Source: Myxocyprinus asiaticus (taxonomy: Eukaryota; Chordata; Actinopteri; Cypriniformes; Catostomidae). From it: 64,000 bases of DNA. The stretch spans positions 42,552,501-42,616,500 of the forward strand of contig NC_059365.1 of assembly GCF_019703515.2 (NCBI RefSeq), in the 5' to 3' direction. A program made the translations under genes and the position numbers. Below, piece after piece: positions 16,665 through 27,660 of this stretch (positions are counted from its first letter, which is position 1; each line of letters starts with the position of its first letter). Below the pieces are notes generated by a model. It was not told the DNA's origin. It saw nothing but the letters and a program-made list of their open reading frames with translations, and searched no databases.

Positions 16665-18111
16665 GTGTGTTATTCCTGGTTGTGCTCGTTATCTCTCGCC
16701 TTCAAACGGTCACGATCACTGTCTTTCGTGTCTGGGCACTGCTCACGCGGAGACAGCGTTCGTGGATGGTCACATTCTCATTGCGAGAATGTGTCCATGG
16801 CAACGTTGCGGTCGCGGCTCGCCTTCGTAAGGAAGCGAGCCACCCCAGAGGCTCCCGCCTCGGTCCTTTTACCCACGGGTTTGAGGCCAGCGCGGCTAGC
16901 ACTGGGGGCGATTTGGGGACCCCAATGGGACCGCCTCCGCCGGGTATCCCCCCGCGGACCTCCCATTCCCCAGCACGCTCGTCTGCCCCGATCGGGCTTC
17001 CGGGTGAGTCCGCCGGCTCGTCTCACGGCGAGTTCGACCTCTTATTCGGAGCCCGCGAAAGTGATGAGCTCTCGAGCGCAGCATCGGAGAGCGGGCTCGT
17101 CCAGTCGGAAGCCTCAGCTGGGCTCCTCCCTTCGGGGTCGTTCGCCCAGTCACAGGCTGACGCGGAGATGACGACATGCTTTCCCGGACAGCCGCGAGCG
17201 TCGGTTAGAGTGGATTTCACCGCTCTTCCCTGAACCCTCGCGGCTCGGTGATTGGTTCCTGGGCTCGCGGCGCCGCTCAAAGCCACGCCCCGCCCCGTTC
17301 CTTTCTTCCCGGAAGTGCATGAAGAGCTGACAAGGTCGCGGGAGGCACCTTTTACTGCCCGGTCCCGATCTTTTCAGCTTCCCCGCTCTCACTACCCTCG
17401 ATGGTGGGGCGGCCAAGGGTTATTCGGCAATCCCCCGGTGGATAAAGGCGCTCGCGGTGCACCTATGCCCGCAGAGCGCCGCCACCTGGCGCGGGTGCCC
17501 AAAGCCCCCGTCCAAGGCCTGTAGGTTTACGTCGTCTCTGACGGTCAAAGCCTACGGCACTGCTGGACAAGCCGCCTCCGCCCTGCACGCCATGGCTCTC
17601 CTGCAAGTCCACCAAGGCGCTAAAGGAACTGCACGAGGGTAGTTCCGCCCCGGGATTGATGCAGGAACTGCGCTCGGCGACCGACCTCGCTCTCCGAGCG
17701 ACGGAGGTCACGGCGCGGTCTCTCGGGCGGACGATGGCCACACTAGTGGTCCAGGAGCACAACCTTTGGCTCAACCTGGTCGAGATGGGTGAGGCCGACA
17801 GGACACGATTCCTTGCTGCCCCCATTTCCCAGGCGGGCCTATTTGGCGACACCATCAAGGACTTTGCCCAGCAGTTCTCGATGGTAGAGCAGTAGATGGA
17901 TGCTAGCCGGCTTGTCCTGCCCCGGCGTGGCTCAAGATCCTGCACCCCATCTACTCATCGCCGAGGGCATCCCCCTGCGGTGACTGCACCGGCTCCGCCG
18001 CAGCCCGCCCCTCCGGCCCGGCCCCAGCGTGGAGCCCACCGCAGGAAGCCGATGCCACCCGTCTCACAGCCGGCACCGAAAAACCCACGGAGGTCTTCGA
18101 AGCGCCCCTGA
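16665..18111 (+). pseudogene. DIRS gag-like ORF, frameshifted
   Basis: Three successive open stretches carry the same protein as the minus-strand gag frames of the other two DIRS copies. The first (to about 17233) contains FDLLFGARESDELSSAASES and a QSQADAEMT segment. The second (about 17252-17524) contains FFPEVHEELTRSREAPFTAR. The third (17656-17895) contains ATLVVQEHNLWLNLVEMGEA and GLFGDTIKDFAQQFSMVEQ. A stop follows at about 17893, then a proline-rich tail. Gag-like proteins of DIRS elements are poorly conserved, so the call rests on position upstream of the reverse transcriptase and recurrence in three copies. Expression as one protein is excluded by the frameshifts. Confidence 0.75.
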
Positions 18112-18579
18112 GACGGGCGACCCAGGGACAACGAAACCCGCTGCTCTGGAGCTGGTAAGCAGATCTTCTTTTTGTTACCTTTTGCATTTAAATTGCGCTG
18201 CATGCCCAAGTGGCTGCAGTACTCAAGAGCTCCGTAAGAGTGGTTTCCTTGTTCCCTGGGTCACATATTCGGTGTGTACGGCTGGCATCACGACCACCGT
18301 CCACCACTCCATTTGGCAGGTTGGCGCTCCAGCGGCGGTCTCCCGCCCTGAGCGCCCAGCTGTGGCACAAATCCGCCCCCGATGTGACAGTCTCCATGGG
18401 TCATGAGGACAGGCCTCTTCCTCCCCCATCCCAGGCTGTTCCGGGGGTGGTCACAAGGAGCCAGGTAAGTGCTTCGATGTCCTCGGACTCAGCACGGCCA
18501 CGATGTGGTGTGGCACCTCAAGCTCCGACCCGCCGCGAGGCCCCACCCGCCAGTACATCCGATGACGTTGTCCCTTTGG

Positions 18580-19740
18580 TCCCCCTTGCGCGGAACTCGG
18601 ACGCATGGCTTGCGCTTTCCAGTCCGTCGCGAGGGCTGGTCCGGACCGTCCGACTCGGCTGCACGATTCACTTCGCTGGGCATCCGCCCAGGTCCAGCGG
18701 TGTCCACTTCACCTTGGTGAAAGATGGAAACGCTGCTACCTTGCGCGGAGATCGCTACCCTCCTACGGAAGGACGCGATAGAACCTGTCCCTCCAGCCGA
18801 GATGAAGAAGGGGTTTTACAGCCCCTACTTCATTGTACCGAAAAAAGGCGGTGGGTTGCGGCCAATCTTGGACCTGCGAGTACTGAACCGGGCCTTACAC
18901 AGACTCCCGTTCAAGATGCTGACGCAAAGACGCATTCTAGAGAGCGTCCGGCATCAAGATTGGTTTGCGGCGGTAGACCCGAAGGATCCGTACTTTCACG
19001 TCTCGATCCTTCCTCGACACAGACCCTTCCTGCGGTTTGCGTTCGAGGGTCAGGCGTATTGGTACAAGTCCTCCCTTTCGGCCTGTCCCTGTCTCCTTGC
19101 ATCTTTACGAAGATCGCAGAGGCTGCCCTTGCCCCGTTAAGGGAGGTGGGCATTCGCATTCTCAACTATCTCGACGACTGGCTAATCCTAGCTCACTCTC
19201 GAGACGGGTTATGCGCACACAGGAACCTGGTGCTCTCACACCTCAGCCGACTAGGGCTTCGGGTCAGCTGGGAAAAGAGCAAGCTCCTCCCGGTTCAGAG
19301 CATCTCTTTTCTTGGTTTGGAGTTGGACTCAGTCTCCTTGACGGCGCACCTTACGAACGAGCGCTCCCAGTCGGTGCTGGCCTGTTTGAAGGCGTTCAAA
19401 CCTAAAACAGCGGTTCCACTGAAACATTTTCAGAGGCTCCTGGGGCATATGGCGTCCTCGGCGGTGGCCACCCCGCTCGGGTTGATGCATATGAGGCCGC
19501 TTCAGCACTGGCTCCAGACTCGAGTCCCGAGACGGGCATGGTGCCACGGGACACACCGCGTGGCAATTACGTCGGTCTGTCACCGTCTTTTCAGCCCTTG
19601 GACCGACCTCTCGTTTCCACGAGCAGGTGTTCCGCTAGAACTGGTCTCCAGGCGCGTCGTGGTCACGACAGACGCCTCAAAAATGGGCTGGGGCGCTGTT
19701 GGCAACGGGCACGCAGCCGCCGGCCTCTAGACGGGTCCGC
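18580..19740 (+). pseudogene. DIRS reverse transcriptase and RNase H, frameshifted
   Basis: The first part is in the frame open at 18724-19140. It reads GFYSPYFIVPKKGGGLRPIL, then DLRVLNRALHRLPFKMLT, then DWFAAVDPKDPYFHVSI with the first catalytic Asp. Around 19065 the protein continues in another frame: QVLPFGLSLSPCIFTKIAEA, then ILNYLDDWLILAHSRD with the YLDD catalytic pair, then FLGLELDS. RNase H follows with VVVTTDASKMGWGAV near 19665-19710, and the frame stops at 19730. The order RT then RNase H fits DIRS. The single shift near 19065 separates the conserved motif blocks. Confidence 0.9.
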
Positions 19741-20046
19741 GGCTGCGTTGGCACATCAACTGCCTCGAGTTATTGGCAATTCTGCTCGCCCTGCGGAGGT
19801 TCCGGCCGTTGATCCAGGGCAAGCACGTGCTAGTTCGGACAGACAGCACGGCAGCGGTAGCATATGTCAACCGCCAAGGCGGTCTGCGCTCCCGCTGTAT
19901 GTCATAACTCGCCCGCCGTCTCCTCCAACGGAGTTAGCAGCACCAAGTCGCTGCAAGCCACTCACATCCCGGGCAACCTCAACACTTCGGTGGACGCGCC
20001 GTAACAACAGGTTACCCTCAAGGGAGAGTGGAGACTCCACCTTCAG

Positions 20047-20835
20047 GTGGTCCAGCTGATTTGGAGTCGATTCAGTCAGGCACAGGTGCACCTGTTCGCC
20101 TCCCAAGAATCCTCCCACTGCCCGCTCTGGTACGCCCTCACCGAGGCCTTCCTCGGCATAGACGCGCTGGCACACAGCTGGTCCCCTGGCATTCGCAAAT
20201 ATGCGTTTTCCCCAGTGAGCCTGTTCGCACAGACCCTGTGCAAGGTCAGGGAGGACGAGGAGAAGGTCGTCCTGGTAAGCACCCTACTGGCCCGCCCAGA
20301 CGTGGTGCTCGGACCTCACGCTCCTCGTGACAGCTCCCCCCGGGCAAATTCCCCTGAGGAAGGCCCTTCTTTCTCAGGGAAGGGGCACCATCGGGCACCC
20401 GCGCCCAGACCTCTGGAATCTCCATGTCTGGCCCCTGGACGGGACGCGGAACACCTAAGCTGTCTCCCACCTGCAGTGGTAGACACGTTCACTCAGGCTA
20501 GGGCTCCCTCTACGAGGCGCCTGTATGCCTTTAAGTGGTGTCTGTTCGCTAAGTGGTGTTCTTCCCATCAGGAAGACCCCCAGAGGTGCACAGTCAGATC
20601 AGTGCTTTCCTTCCTGCAAGAAAGGTTGGAAGGGAGGCTGTCCCCTTCCACCTTGAAGGTGTACGTTGCTGCCATAGCAGCACACCATGACGCAGTCGAC
20701 GGTAAGTCTTTAGGGAAGCATGATCTGATCATCAGGTTCCTAAGAGGCGCCAGGAGGCTGAATCCCTCCAGGCCACGCCTTGTTCCCTCATCGGACCTCT
20801 GTAGTTTTTCAGGGTCTACAGAGAGCCCCCTTTGA
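20047..20835 (+). pseudogene. DIRS post-RNase H region and tyrosine recombinase N-terminal domain
   Basis: A 262-codon open frame. The first part reads HLFASQESSHCPLWYALTEA and LAHSWSPGIRKYAFSPVSL, the tail that follows RNase H in these elements. From about 20480 it turns into a SAM-like core-binding domain of a tyrosine recombinase: TFTQARAPSTRRLYAFKWCL, then LSPSTLKVYVAAIAAHHDAV, then FLRGARRLNPSRPRLVP. The catalytic domain is not in this frame; it resumes in others downstream. Confidence 0.8.
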
Positions 20836-21459
20836 GTTTTGCAGTCAGCCGGGCTTAAGGCACTCTCCTTGAAGACTGCCCTCCTGACTGCGCTCACTTC
20901 CATCAAGAAGGTAGGTGACCTGCAAGCGTTCTCTGTCAGCGAAACGTGCCTGGAGTTCGGTCCGGGCTATTCTCACGTGATCCTGAGACCCCCGACCGGG
21001 CTATGTGCCCAAGGTTCCCACCACTCCTTTTAGGGACCAGGTGGTGAACCTGCAAGCGCTGCCCCAGGAGGAGGCAGACCCAGCCCTGTCGTTGCTGTGT
21101 CCGGTGCGCGCTTTACGCATCTATTTGGATCGCATGCAGAGCTTTAGAATCTCTGAGCAGCTCTTTGTCTGCTTTGGTGTACAGCGGAAAGGAAGCGCTG
21201 TCTCCAAGCAGAGGATCGCCCACTGGCTCATTGACGCCATAACTATGGCATGTCTCGCCCAAAACATGCCGCCCCCGGTAGGGCTACAAGCCCATTCTAC
21301 CTGTGGTGTAGCGGCTTCTTGGGCCCTGGCCAGAGGTGCCTCTCTAACAGACATTGCAGAGCAGTGGGCTGGGCAACACCCAACACCTTTGCAAGGTTCT
21401 ACAACCTCCGGGTGGAACCGGTTTCGTCCCAGGTAGTGGCACGCAACACAAGCGGATAA
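20836..21459 (+). pseudogene. DIRS tyrosine recombinase catalytic domain, frameshifted and mutated
   Basis: The catalytic half is split over frames. It starts ALTALTSIKKVGDLQAFSV, where related elements as I recall them have Lys-Arg; here it is Lys-Lys, so the first catalytic Arg may be lost. The frame at 21005-21436 has SLLCPVRALRIYLDR and QAHSTCGVAASWALARGAS. The His-x-x-Arg motif of tyrosine recombinases here reads HSTC, with TGT where CGT would give Arg. The nucleophile region WATPNTFARFYNLR is in a third frame (21250-21459). Loss of catalytic residues and frameshifts indicate an inactive enzyme. Confidence 0.8.
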
Positions 21460-22205
21460 GCCCGGGATAGCCGGCCGGGTGTATCGCTTGCACATAGCGC
21501 CTTCCACCTCCTTTTGAGCTGAAGATGTGCGCCGTTAATTCCCAGTAGTGTTCACAAAAGTTGTTCCCTGGTTGACTTCCTCTGAGCCCTGTGGCAGTCG
21601 AGTTTTCGGAGAGACTCGCTGCCGGCCCAGTACACGCGCTAACTAAGAGCCCGGTTCAGGGGTAGGTGCTCCGCATGTGGTGGTTCCCTGTAAGGCTAAC
21701 CCCATGCGATCTATATCTTCCGCTAGTTCGTTTCCCTACTGGCAAACTGTGTCTTACTTGGGCAGAGCCCCTCAGTCTCCATGTTGTAGTAACTCCTCCC
21801 CCATTGGGCAGGATCTACCTTGAAGACTCTCCACATGGTTGGAAAGACCATGTGATGTATTCTTCCACTTAAATACCCCCCCTCTCTTGGGGCAAGGTGT
21901 GGTCTCCGCGGTGTCCTCCCCTTGGGAGGGACACCCCCCGACTAGACCTGGCGGCCCAGTCAGATAATCCCCCTTCTTTTTTAGGGAGTGGAAAAAGAGA
22001 AGGGGAAAGAGGCCACGACTGCGTTAAGCCTGTCTCTATCTCTGGGTAGTCGACTTGTCCCCGAAAAGGGCCGTTTGACACTCATAACTGTGTTGGGGGA
22101 GGTTACGTGTCGACCTGGTGCGCTGGCTATGAGGCACACAGCAAGTCTTCCCACCACACACCGCCAGTTCATGTAACACAGTTCAGCCTTGTGGCGTTTT
22201 GTATA
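21460..22205 (+). other. 3' non-coding part of DIRS copy 1
   Basis: No protein is readable here. The same sequence recurs, in reverse, in DIRS copy 2 at about 29110-29740 (for example CAAACTGTGTCTTACTTGGG here against its inverse there). It is therefore element sequence and not host DNA. Confidence 0.75.
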
Positions 22206-22316
22206 GGGACCCCTAGTGTCACTACATCGACACCAACGTCGAGTGAGTGACAGATAGGGAACGTCATGGTTACTGGTGTAACCTCCGTTCCCTGATGGAG
22301 GGAACGAGACGTTGGT
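22206..22316. repeat. DIRS internal complementary region (copy 1)
   Basis: The left half (to about 22262, ending CAGATAGGGAAC) is the reverse complement of the extreme left end of the element, about 16212-16268. The right half, from about 22263 (starting GTCATGGTTAC), is the reverse complement of the extreme right end, about 22536-22590. Joining the two outer ends head to tail is exactly what this region does in DIRS replication, where it is thought to template closure of a circle. Confidence 0.9.
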
Positions 22317-22383
22317 CCCTCCTGCCACAACGCTGAACTACCCGCTGAAATGGCTGGACCTTATATCGGCTCCTCAGCGTAAA

Positions 22384-22590
22384 ACCTGAATGAGTGGTTG
22401 CATACCAGCTCCTTTTATACCCGTATGTTCGGGGGAGTGGCATGCAAATACCACTCGCCAATTTTCATTGGCCTTTTATCAAAGACCAGAGGTGTCTCGG
22501 GCTCCCAAGAGTGACCCCTAGTGTCACTACATCGACACCAACGTCTCGTTCCCTCCATCAGGGAATGGAGGTTACACCAGTAACCATGAC
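22384..22590 (-). repeat. Right inverted terminal repeat of DIRS copy 1
   Basis: Reverse complement of the left terminal repeat, followed by an extra segment of about 45 bp that ends TAACCATGAC at 22590. That extra segment is not in the left repeat but is mirrored in the internal complementary region. Confidence 0.9.
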
Positions 22591-23252
22591 GGTATTTCTT
22601 GCAACAAGGGGATGCCATCCCCTCACATCCTCCCTCAACTCAAGCCCTGTCTGTTCTCTCTGACAGACTCTTTCACCTGTCACTCTCAGTTTCATCTACA
22701 CCGAGTCTTTTTCTCATTATTTGAGATTGATTAATGTCAGTTTCATAATGGTTGGTTCCTTCTCTCAGTTAGACTCTGTAGCACAAGATCATTGCTTATT
22801 CATGAGTTCTCTACACAAATCAAATTCTTCCAACTAAAGGTCAGTCAGCCAATCAGAAGTGACAGGCGTTAGTATCGGCATGTTTATGCAAATAATGGCA
22901 ATGTTTTCCTCTATCAGTCACAGAAAAGTAGACCTCAGTTCTTTGTGACTCAAAAAAGGTTTTGGTATCCGATATACCAGAAATAAGAGTGGCTGATACA
23001 TAAAATGTCCACTTCTTTTACCAACATCAAGATATTAGGTTAAAATGTATATGAAAGTATAAGGTAAAATATGTATCGTTGATGAAGTAGTCACGATATC
23101 TTTAAGTATTTCACTGTTTTTATATCGCCGTTTTGCCTTCACAAGTTTATTTTAAATGACCCTGCTGTGTAACAAATATTAAATATGAACATAATTTGTT
23201 ATGAATGTATTCTAAATACATTATATTACTTTAGAAATATGAGTTACCCAAG
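22591..23252. other. Intronic sequence, no recognised feature
   Basis: No gene or bounded element was recognised between DIRS copy 1 and the next repeat. Confidence 0.5.
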
Positions 23253-23721
23253 CAGTGTTGCTTGTAATATGATTACAAAGTAATTAGTTACTGTAATCTA
23301 ATGACTTTTTAGTTTTTTTAAAAAGTAGTGTCACATATTACATTTTAAATTCTATTGATTGCAGTTACGGACTTTCAGCTAAGGTAATTACTTTTAAATA
23401 CATTACTTGGATTACACATATTTCTAAAATACTATTGTTGATGTATAATACATTTGAAATATATATTCATATGTTCAGATGTACTTCTGTTTGTGTTTGG
23501 CACAGTGAAGGAGGAAATCAACATTATTTTAAATTTGTTGAGCTGCAAAACAAAAATGTATCTGTGAAAAGTGTTTTAGAAAGTAACTTAAAAGTAAAGT
23601 AATTAGTAATTTTGATTCTTTTTTTTATAAAGTAAATTGAAAAGTAATCTGATAACAATTTTAAAGAAGTGATTAGTAATTTGTAGTGGGTTACTTTTTT
23701 GAGAAAACTTACCCAACACTG
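23253..23721. mobile_element. Non-autonomous DNA transposon (MITE), CAGTGTTG termini
   Basis: Left end CAGTGTTG and right end CAACACTG form short inverted repeats around a body rich in GTAATTAGTTACTGTAATC-type sequence. The 8-bp flanks, TACCCAAG on the left and AATCCAAG on the right, agree at six positions and could be a decayed hAT-type target duplication. Similar GTAATCTGATTAC blocks outside the element, at about 23740-23790 and 24230-24340, suggest further fragments of related repeats. Confidence 0.65.
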
Positions 23722-25225
23722 AATCCAAGCAATGTACTTAAAAGTAATTAACTGTAATCTGATTACAATTATTTAAATTGTAATTTGCTACACTGCTCTT
23801 TGGCAGAAAATATACACTTTGTAGCTTTCTATTCAATGTTAAAGGCTACATTTCTTGTAAAAATACCCTAACCGCATAAGAAACATAGACAAGGCATGTA
23901 ATCATGTAATTAATGGATTTATGTTTCATCTGTCAAAGCGTATCTAACTGTTTTTTTGTTAAGCTGTAGAAACACAATGTAGCTACTCTATTAAGCTTCA
24001 AAGGGAAAGTTCCTTTAATATGTCATATCCACCTTTTCACTCACAACAGTGTGAAAGTGCTCATATGAATTAAACAAATCATAAGAAAGTGTTTCACCAC
24101 TGTTTAAACGCTCCTCAGATCGCATCATTTATATGGATACATGTTTTCCAACTGAATAGAGTAAATATTAATGAAACAAATTACAAAAAAGGCAAAGAAA
24201 TCTCTTCAGTAATCAAAATACTTTTTAAATGTAACTGTATTCTGATTACCAACCATTTAAATTGTAACTGTAGTGAAATACAGTTACTAATATTTAGTAT
24301 TTTAAATCCGTAATCTCGTTACATGTATTCCGTTACTCCCCAACATTTTAAATGCTTATATCTCTTAAAGACCAGTTTTGTCAACTTTTAGGATGGCCTT
24401 AAAGCTAATAGACATACAGTAGACCAAGAGCCACAAAACTCCCATTTTGATTCCATGGGGTCTTTGGATTGCGTCGTGTCTCGTGATAGTGTCCTGATGA
24501 AATGAACACTAGAGGCGCTACAACAACAACTTTTATTCACTTTCACACAAATCACGAGTAAAATGTTATATTTGCTTTTTATCACGTCAGTGAGAGGTGT
24601 AGTCCTCAGGACAAATTAGGAGGAGTGTCTGTCTGTGGTGCTTTGAAGCGGCAGGAACGAGAACAGGGCCTGTAGGCATGTGCCGAGGACTCAGCTGCAG
24701 AAACATACTGAAACGCTCGCTGCATTCGCCATTAAAACACCTGTACAAGTCAGTTCTGCTTCACTGTTGTTTCATCAAAATCAGGCCTTCACTTTAAAGC
24801 CCCGTTTACACTGCCAGCGACACAGAGCAACAAAAAAGACAAAATATCATTCATTTTCAATGACAGCAGAGCAACTTTCGAAGTTATAATATTGTGAGGG
24901 ATTTTCCCATTTAGTATCATGTGCCTGTAACCACATGCATGGATATAATAAAACAATGATGCTTGGAAAATCGTGTCAGATACTGTCAGCATTCTGAATG
25001 AGTTTGATTCATATTTTGATAGATTTTGTTAATGATATGATGCTTTGAGCACTTTTGCAGGTTATATAAAAACACTCTCCTTTGCAGAAAGTATATTTTG
25101 TAATGTACCTATTTCCAATGAGAAAATGGGCAAATGTGTCTTTTCATTCACATAAAGTCAGAAAAAACAACATATGAATCCAAATGTATTTATACTAAAG
25201 TAATACAAAAATGACTACAAAAGAT
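23722..25225. other. Intronic sequence with repeat fragments
   Basis: Apart from the GTAATCTGATTAC-type fragments, a segment at about 24485-24545 (ACTAGAGGCGCTACAACAAC) recurs inverted at about 43465-43500. It is therefore part of a dispersed repeat of unknown class. No gene is supported. Confidence 0.45.
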
Positions 25226-26035
25226 TTAGAGGTGAGCAGTTTTTCGAGATTTACAATTATACTGTAAATCACTTTCACGAATCAGCCCCCAAATATAGTC
25301 TCCCATCATGTTCTCATTATACGGTCCTTGGTAGCGCCGTTCAAAGTCCAGTATATCCTGATGGAAGCACTCGCCTTGCTCCTCCGAGTACACTTCCATG
25401 TTCTCCTTGAATTTATCAAGATGAGCATCAAGGATATGGACTTTGAGGGACATCCTAAAGCCCATTGTGCAATAGATCTTCACCAGAGTCTCAAACAGCT
25501 CCACATAGTTTTCGGCCTTGTTATTGCCCAGGAAGCCCCGAACCAATGCGGTGTTCCAAGCCGCATTCACCTTACTAGTGAGCTTCTTGGGGAATTCATT
25601 GCACTCCAGGATCTTCTTTATCTGTGATCCGATGAAGACACCAGCTTTGACCTTTGCCTCAGACAGCTTAGGGAAGAAGTCTTGAAGGTACTTGAAGCCT
25701 GCTGAATCCTTATCTAGAACTCTGACAAATTGTTTCATAAGGCCCAGTTTGATGTGCAGTGGTGGCATCAGCACCTTCCGGGGGTCCAACAGTGGCTCCC
25801 ACTTGACGTTGTTCCTCCCCACAGAGAACTCGGTCTGCTGTGGCCAGTCCCGCCTGTGGTAGTGGGCCTTGGTGTCCCTGCTGTCCCAAAGGCAAATATT
25901 GCAGGGAAACTTGGTAAAACCACCTTGGAGACCCATCAGGAATGCCACCATTTTTAAGTCTCCTATGACCTCCCAGCCATACTCATCATACTTCAAGGTG
26001 TCCAGCAAGGTCTTGATATGTATCCACTTAGGCAG
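25226..26035 (-). CDS. Unrecognised 260-270 codon open frame, mobile-element-type protein
   Basis: An uninterrupted frame of 260 codons from the first possible start at 26008. It can be read 9 codons further upstream to 26035, where TTCCAG precedes CTGCCTAAG. This looks like a splice acceptor, and an in-frame stop lies just before it, so the frame may be an internal or last exon. Readable blocks are EVIGDLKMVAFLMGLQGGF, then KFPCNICLWDSRDTKAHYH with two cysteines and a Trp-Asp pair, then PPLHIKLGLMKQFVRVL, KLSEAKVKAGVFIGSQIKKI, FLGNNKAENY, MSLKVHILDAHLDKF and YSEEQGECFHQDILDFERRY. I remember similar proteins in scattered copies in fish, arthropods and cnidarians, which suggests a transposon origin. 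I cannot name the family. Conserved acidic and His residues (GDLK, HLD, EEQGE, HQD) could form a nuclease-like centre, but that is conjecture. Codons are intact, unlike every DNA transposon gene nearby. Confidence 0.6.
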   Translation of the reverse strand: MPKWIHIKTLLDTLKYDEYGWEVIGDLKMVAFLMGLQGGFTKFPCNICLWDSRDTKAHYHRRDWPQQTEFSVGRNNVKWEPLLDPRKVLMPPLHIKLGLMKQFVRVLDKDSAGFKYLQDFFPKLSEAKVKAGVFIGSQIKKILECNEFPKKLTSKVNAAWNTALVRGFLGNNKAENYVELFETLVKIYCTMGFRMSLKVHILDAHLDKFKENMEVYSEEQGECFHQDILDFERRYQGPYNENMMGDYIWGLIRESDLQYNCKSRKTAHL

Positions 26036-26689
26036 CTGGAACTAATCTGAACTGGTGGGCTTAAGGCCCCTGTATTTATACTACTATTTATATTACTGGA
26101 AAGTTCTAGAGAGCTCTAGAAGTTACTCCAAGTTTACTCAGCACTGAATCTATCTGGAAAATAGGTACATTTCAAAATATCACCGTCCTGGTCACAAAAG
26201 CAAAGTCTGTGGGGAATAATAGCCATTTTCTATACTTTTGAGGCATAAGCAGTTATGAAATAACACACTACCCAGGAACCAAAAAAAAAAAAAAAAAAAA
26301 AAACTAACGGTGTTAGCTGTCAAAATAGAATGATAGTTTTAATGGCAGTAAATATCATCTGTGATCAGATTTTCTAAAGCAATGGCCAGACGTGCAGTCC
26401 ACCAATAATGTTAGCACAACAGCAGTAGGATGCCCACTAGCATCATCTGTGAACGGGGCTTTAGGTCAACATGATCAAAAGTGTAGACAAAAATGTAGGG
26501 TGGTAGTAGTATTTGTAGAGGAGGGGGTTGAAAAATGAGAGGGTTTGGTGATGTCAGCCAGCATAAAAATTATTGGTATACAAAAGTTATTTTCCTATTA
26601 AAATTATGGTTAGGTTTAGGTTTGGGTTAAGGGTTCCTTGGGTAAAATCATAAGAATGCTTTTTCCAAACCCTGAAGTTTTCTTTCTTC
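26036..26689. other. Intronic sequence with A22 run
   Basis: A run of about 22 A lies at 26281-26302. About 26510-26560 (GAGGGTTTGGTGATGTCAGC) matches the sequence flanking the hAT MITE at 37801-38080 but lacks that MITE. No gene is seen. Confidence 0.5.
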
Positions 26690-27310
26690 TGTGGAATTTT
26701 GGTTTTGTAGACTTTATGGTTAGGGTTAGACACACTAAATGTTTTCGTTTGAAAACACATCTTTTTCTCTACACTTTGGCCTTCTGTCCACACTGAGACT
26801 GTGTTTTTGATAGCAAAAACTGAGCTTTCCGAAAATGCTCTCCCAAGAGGATAAATTTGAAAACGGCATCTTCACGTTGAAGTGTGAACGGGGAAGACAG
26901 AGATATCTGAAAACGATGATGTATTTGTTGTCATGTGATGCAGTCATTTGATCCATTCAACCCAAAACAATCAAGATGGCGGCCCATATTGTAGCAGCGT
27001 TATTGTGCCTGTTATACCCTTTGAGAGCATTGTTAAAGATAAATGTTACTTTGTACAACCTTCACAGTGTATTCCTTCATAGGCGACGCAAAGTTTACTC
27101 AGAATTGCTGTCTGGTGACGAAACACGAGGAGAATTGTGTTTCAGTCCATAAAGTGAATTGCGATTTTTCACATGAGCAGTAAGGGGAATTAAGAGTTTT
27201 CATACGTTTTAGTGTGGATGAGCAACTTTTGGAAAACACTTGAAAATAGCAGTGTGGACGGAGAACGTTTCGAAAATGAAAACGTTTCCAAATGTATCCA
27301 GATTAATGTT
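26690..27310. repeat. Inverted-repeat element of the CGTTTTC/GAAAACG type
   Basis: The left part, at about 26735-26875, reads TTTCGTTTGAAAACAC, TCTGTCCACACTGAG and GAAAACGGCATC. The right part, at about 27200-27300, reads CATACGTTTTAGTGTGGATG and GTGTGGACGGAGAACG in inverse arrangement. This pattern is typical of a non-autonomous foldback repeat common in fish. Boundaries and target duplication were not resolved. Confidence 0.5.
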
Positions 27311-27453
27311 TTAATGATTAATGTTGCCTTAGTTTTGGGTTAGGGTTTAAACTTAGGAAAAATCAGTACCGTCGCTTGTCACGGCTGGTTCAGACAAAAA
27401 CTCAGATTTTTTGCCGTTTGCCGTCAAGTTAGGAAACTCTAAAAGCTCTAGCA

Positions 27454-27454
<1 letters not shown>

Positions 27455-27489
<35 letters not shown>

Positions 27490-27660
27490 GCAGATTTGAC
27501 TTGCTTTTTTATGTTTGGCTTGAGTGTTCAAATGCTTTTTGGGGCCACTGTTTATCAAATATTGTCAAAAGGCTGAAAGATATTGAGCTGTATCACCCAG
27601 CCCTGCACTTGTGTGTCTGTTTTGTGTTGTGTGTGTATGTGTGTGAGTATATGTGCATGC
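27455..27660. repeat. Poly-T run and TG-rich low-complexity sequence
   Basis: About 33 T lie at 27456-27488, and an interrupted TG/TATG-rich stretch follows at about 27605-27660. Frames here are artefacts of composition. Confidence 0.8.

Larger units (their letters stand above)
16212..22590 (+). mobile_element. DIRS-type tyrosine-recombinase retrotransposon, copy 1, near full length
   Basis: A 6.4-kb GC-rich block in AT-rich surroundings. Its ends are long inverted, not direct, repeats. It encodes, in order, a gag-like protein, reverse transcriptase with a YLDD active site, RNase H and a tyrosine recombinase. An internal complementary region near the right end matches both outer ends joined together. 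Inverted termini, such a region and a tyrosine recombinase define the DIRS order; no integrase or target duplication is expected or seen. All reading frames are broken by shifts or stops. Two more copies lie at 28728-31706 and 40136-42798. Confidence 0.95.

Noticed and set aside
16212..22590. Endogenous retrovirus or gypsy-type LTR retrotransposon
   Set aside because: Terminal repeats are inverted, and a tyrosine recombinase replaces integrase and protease, so it is DIRS-type and not a retrovirus.
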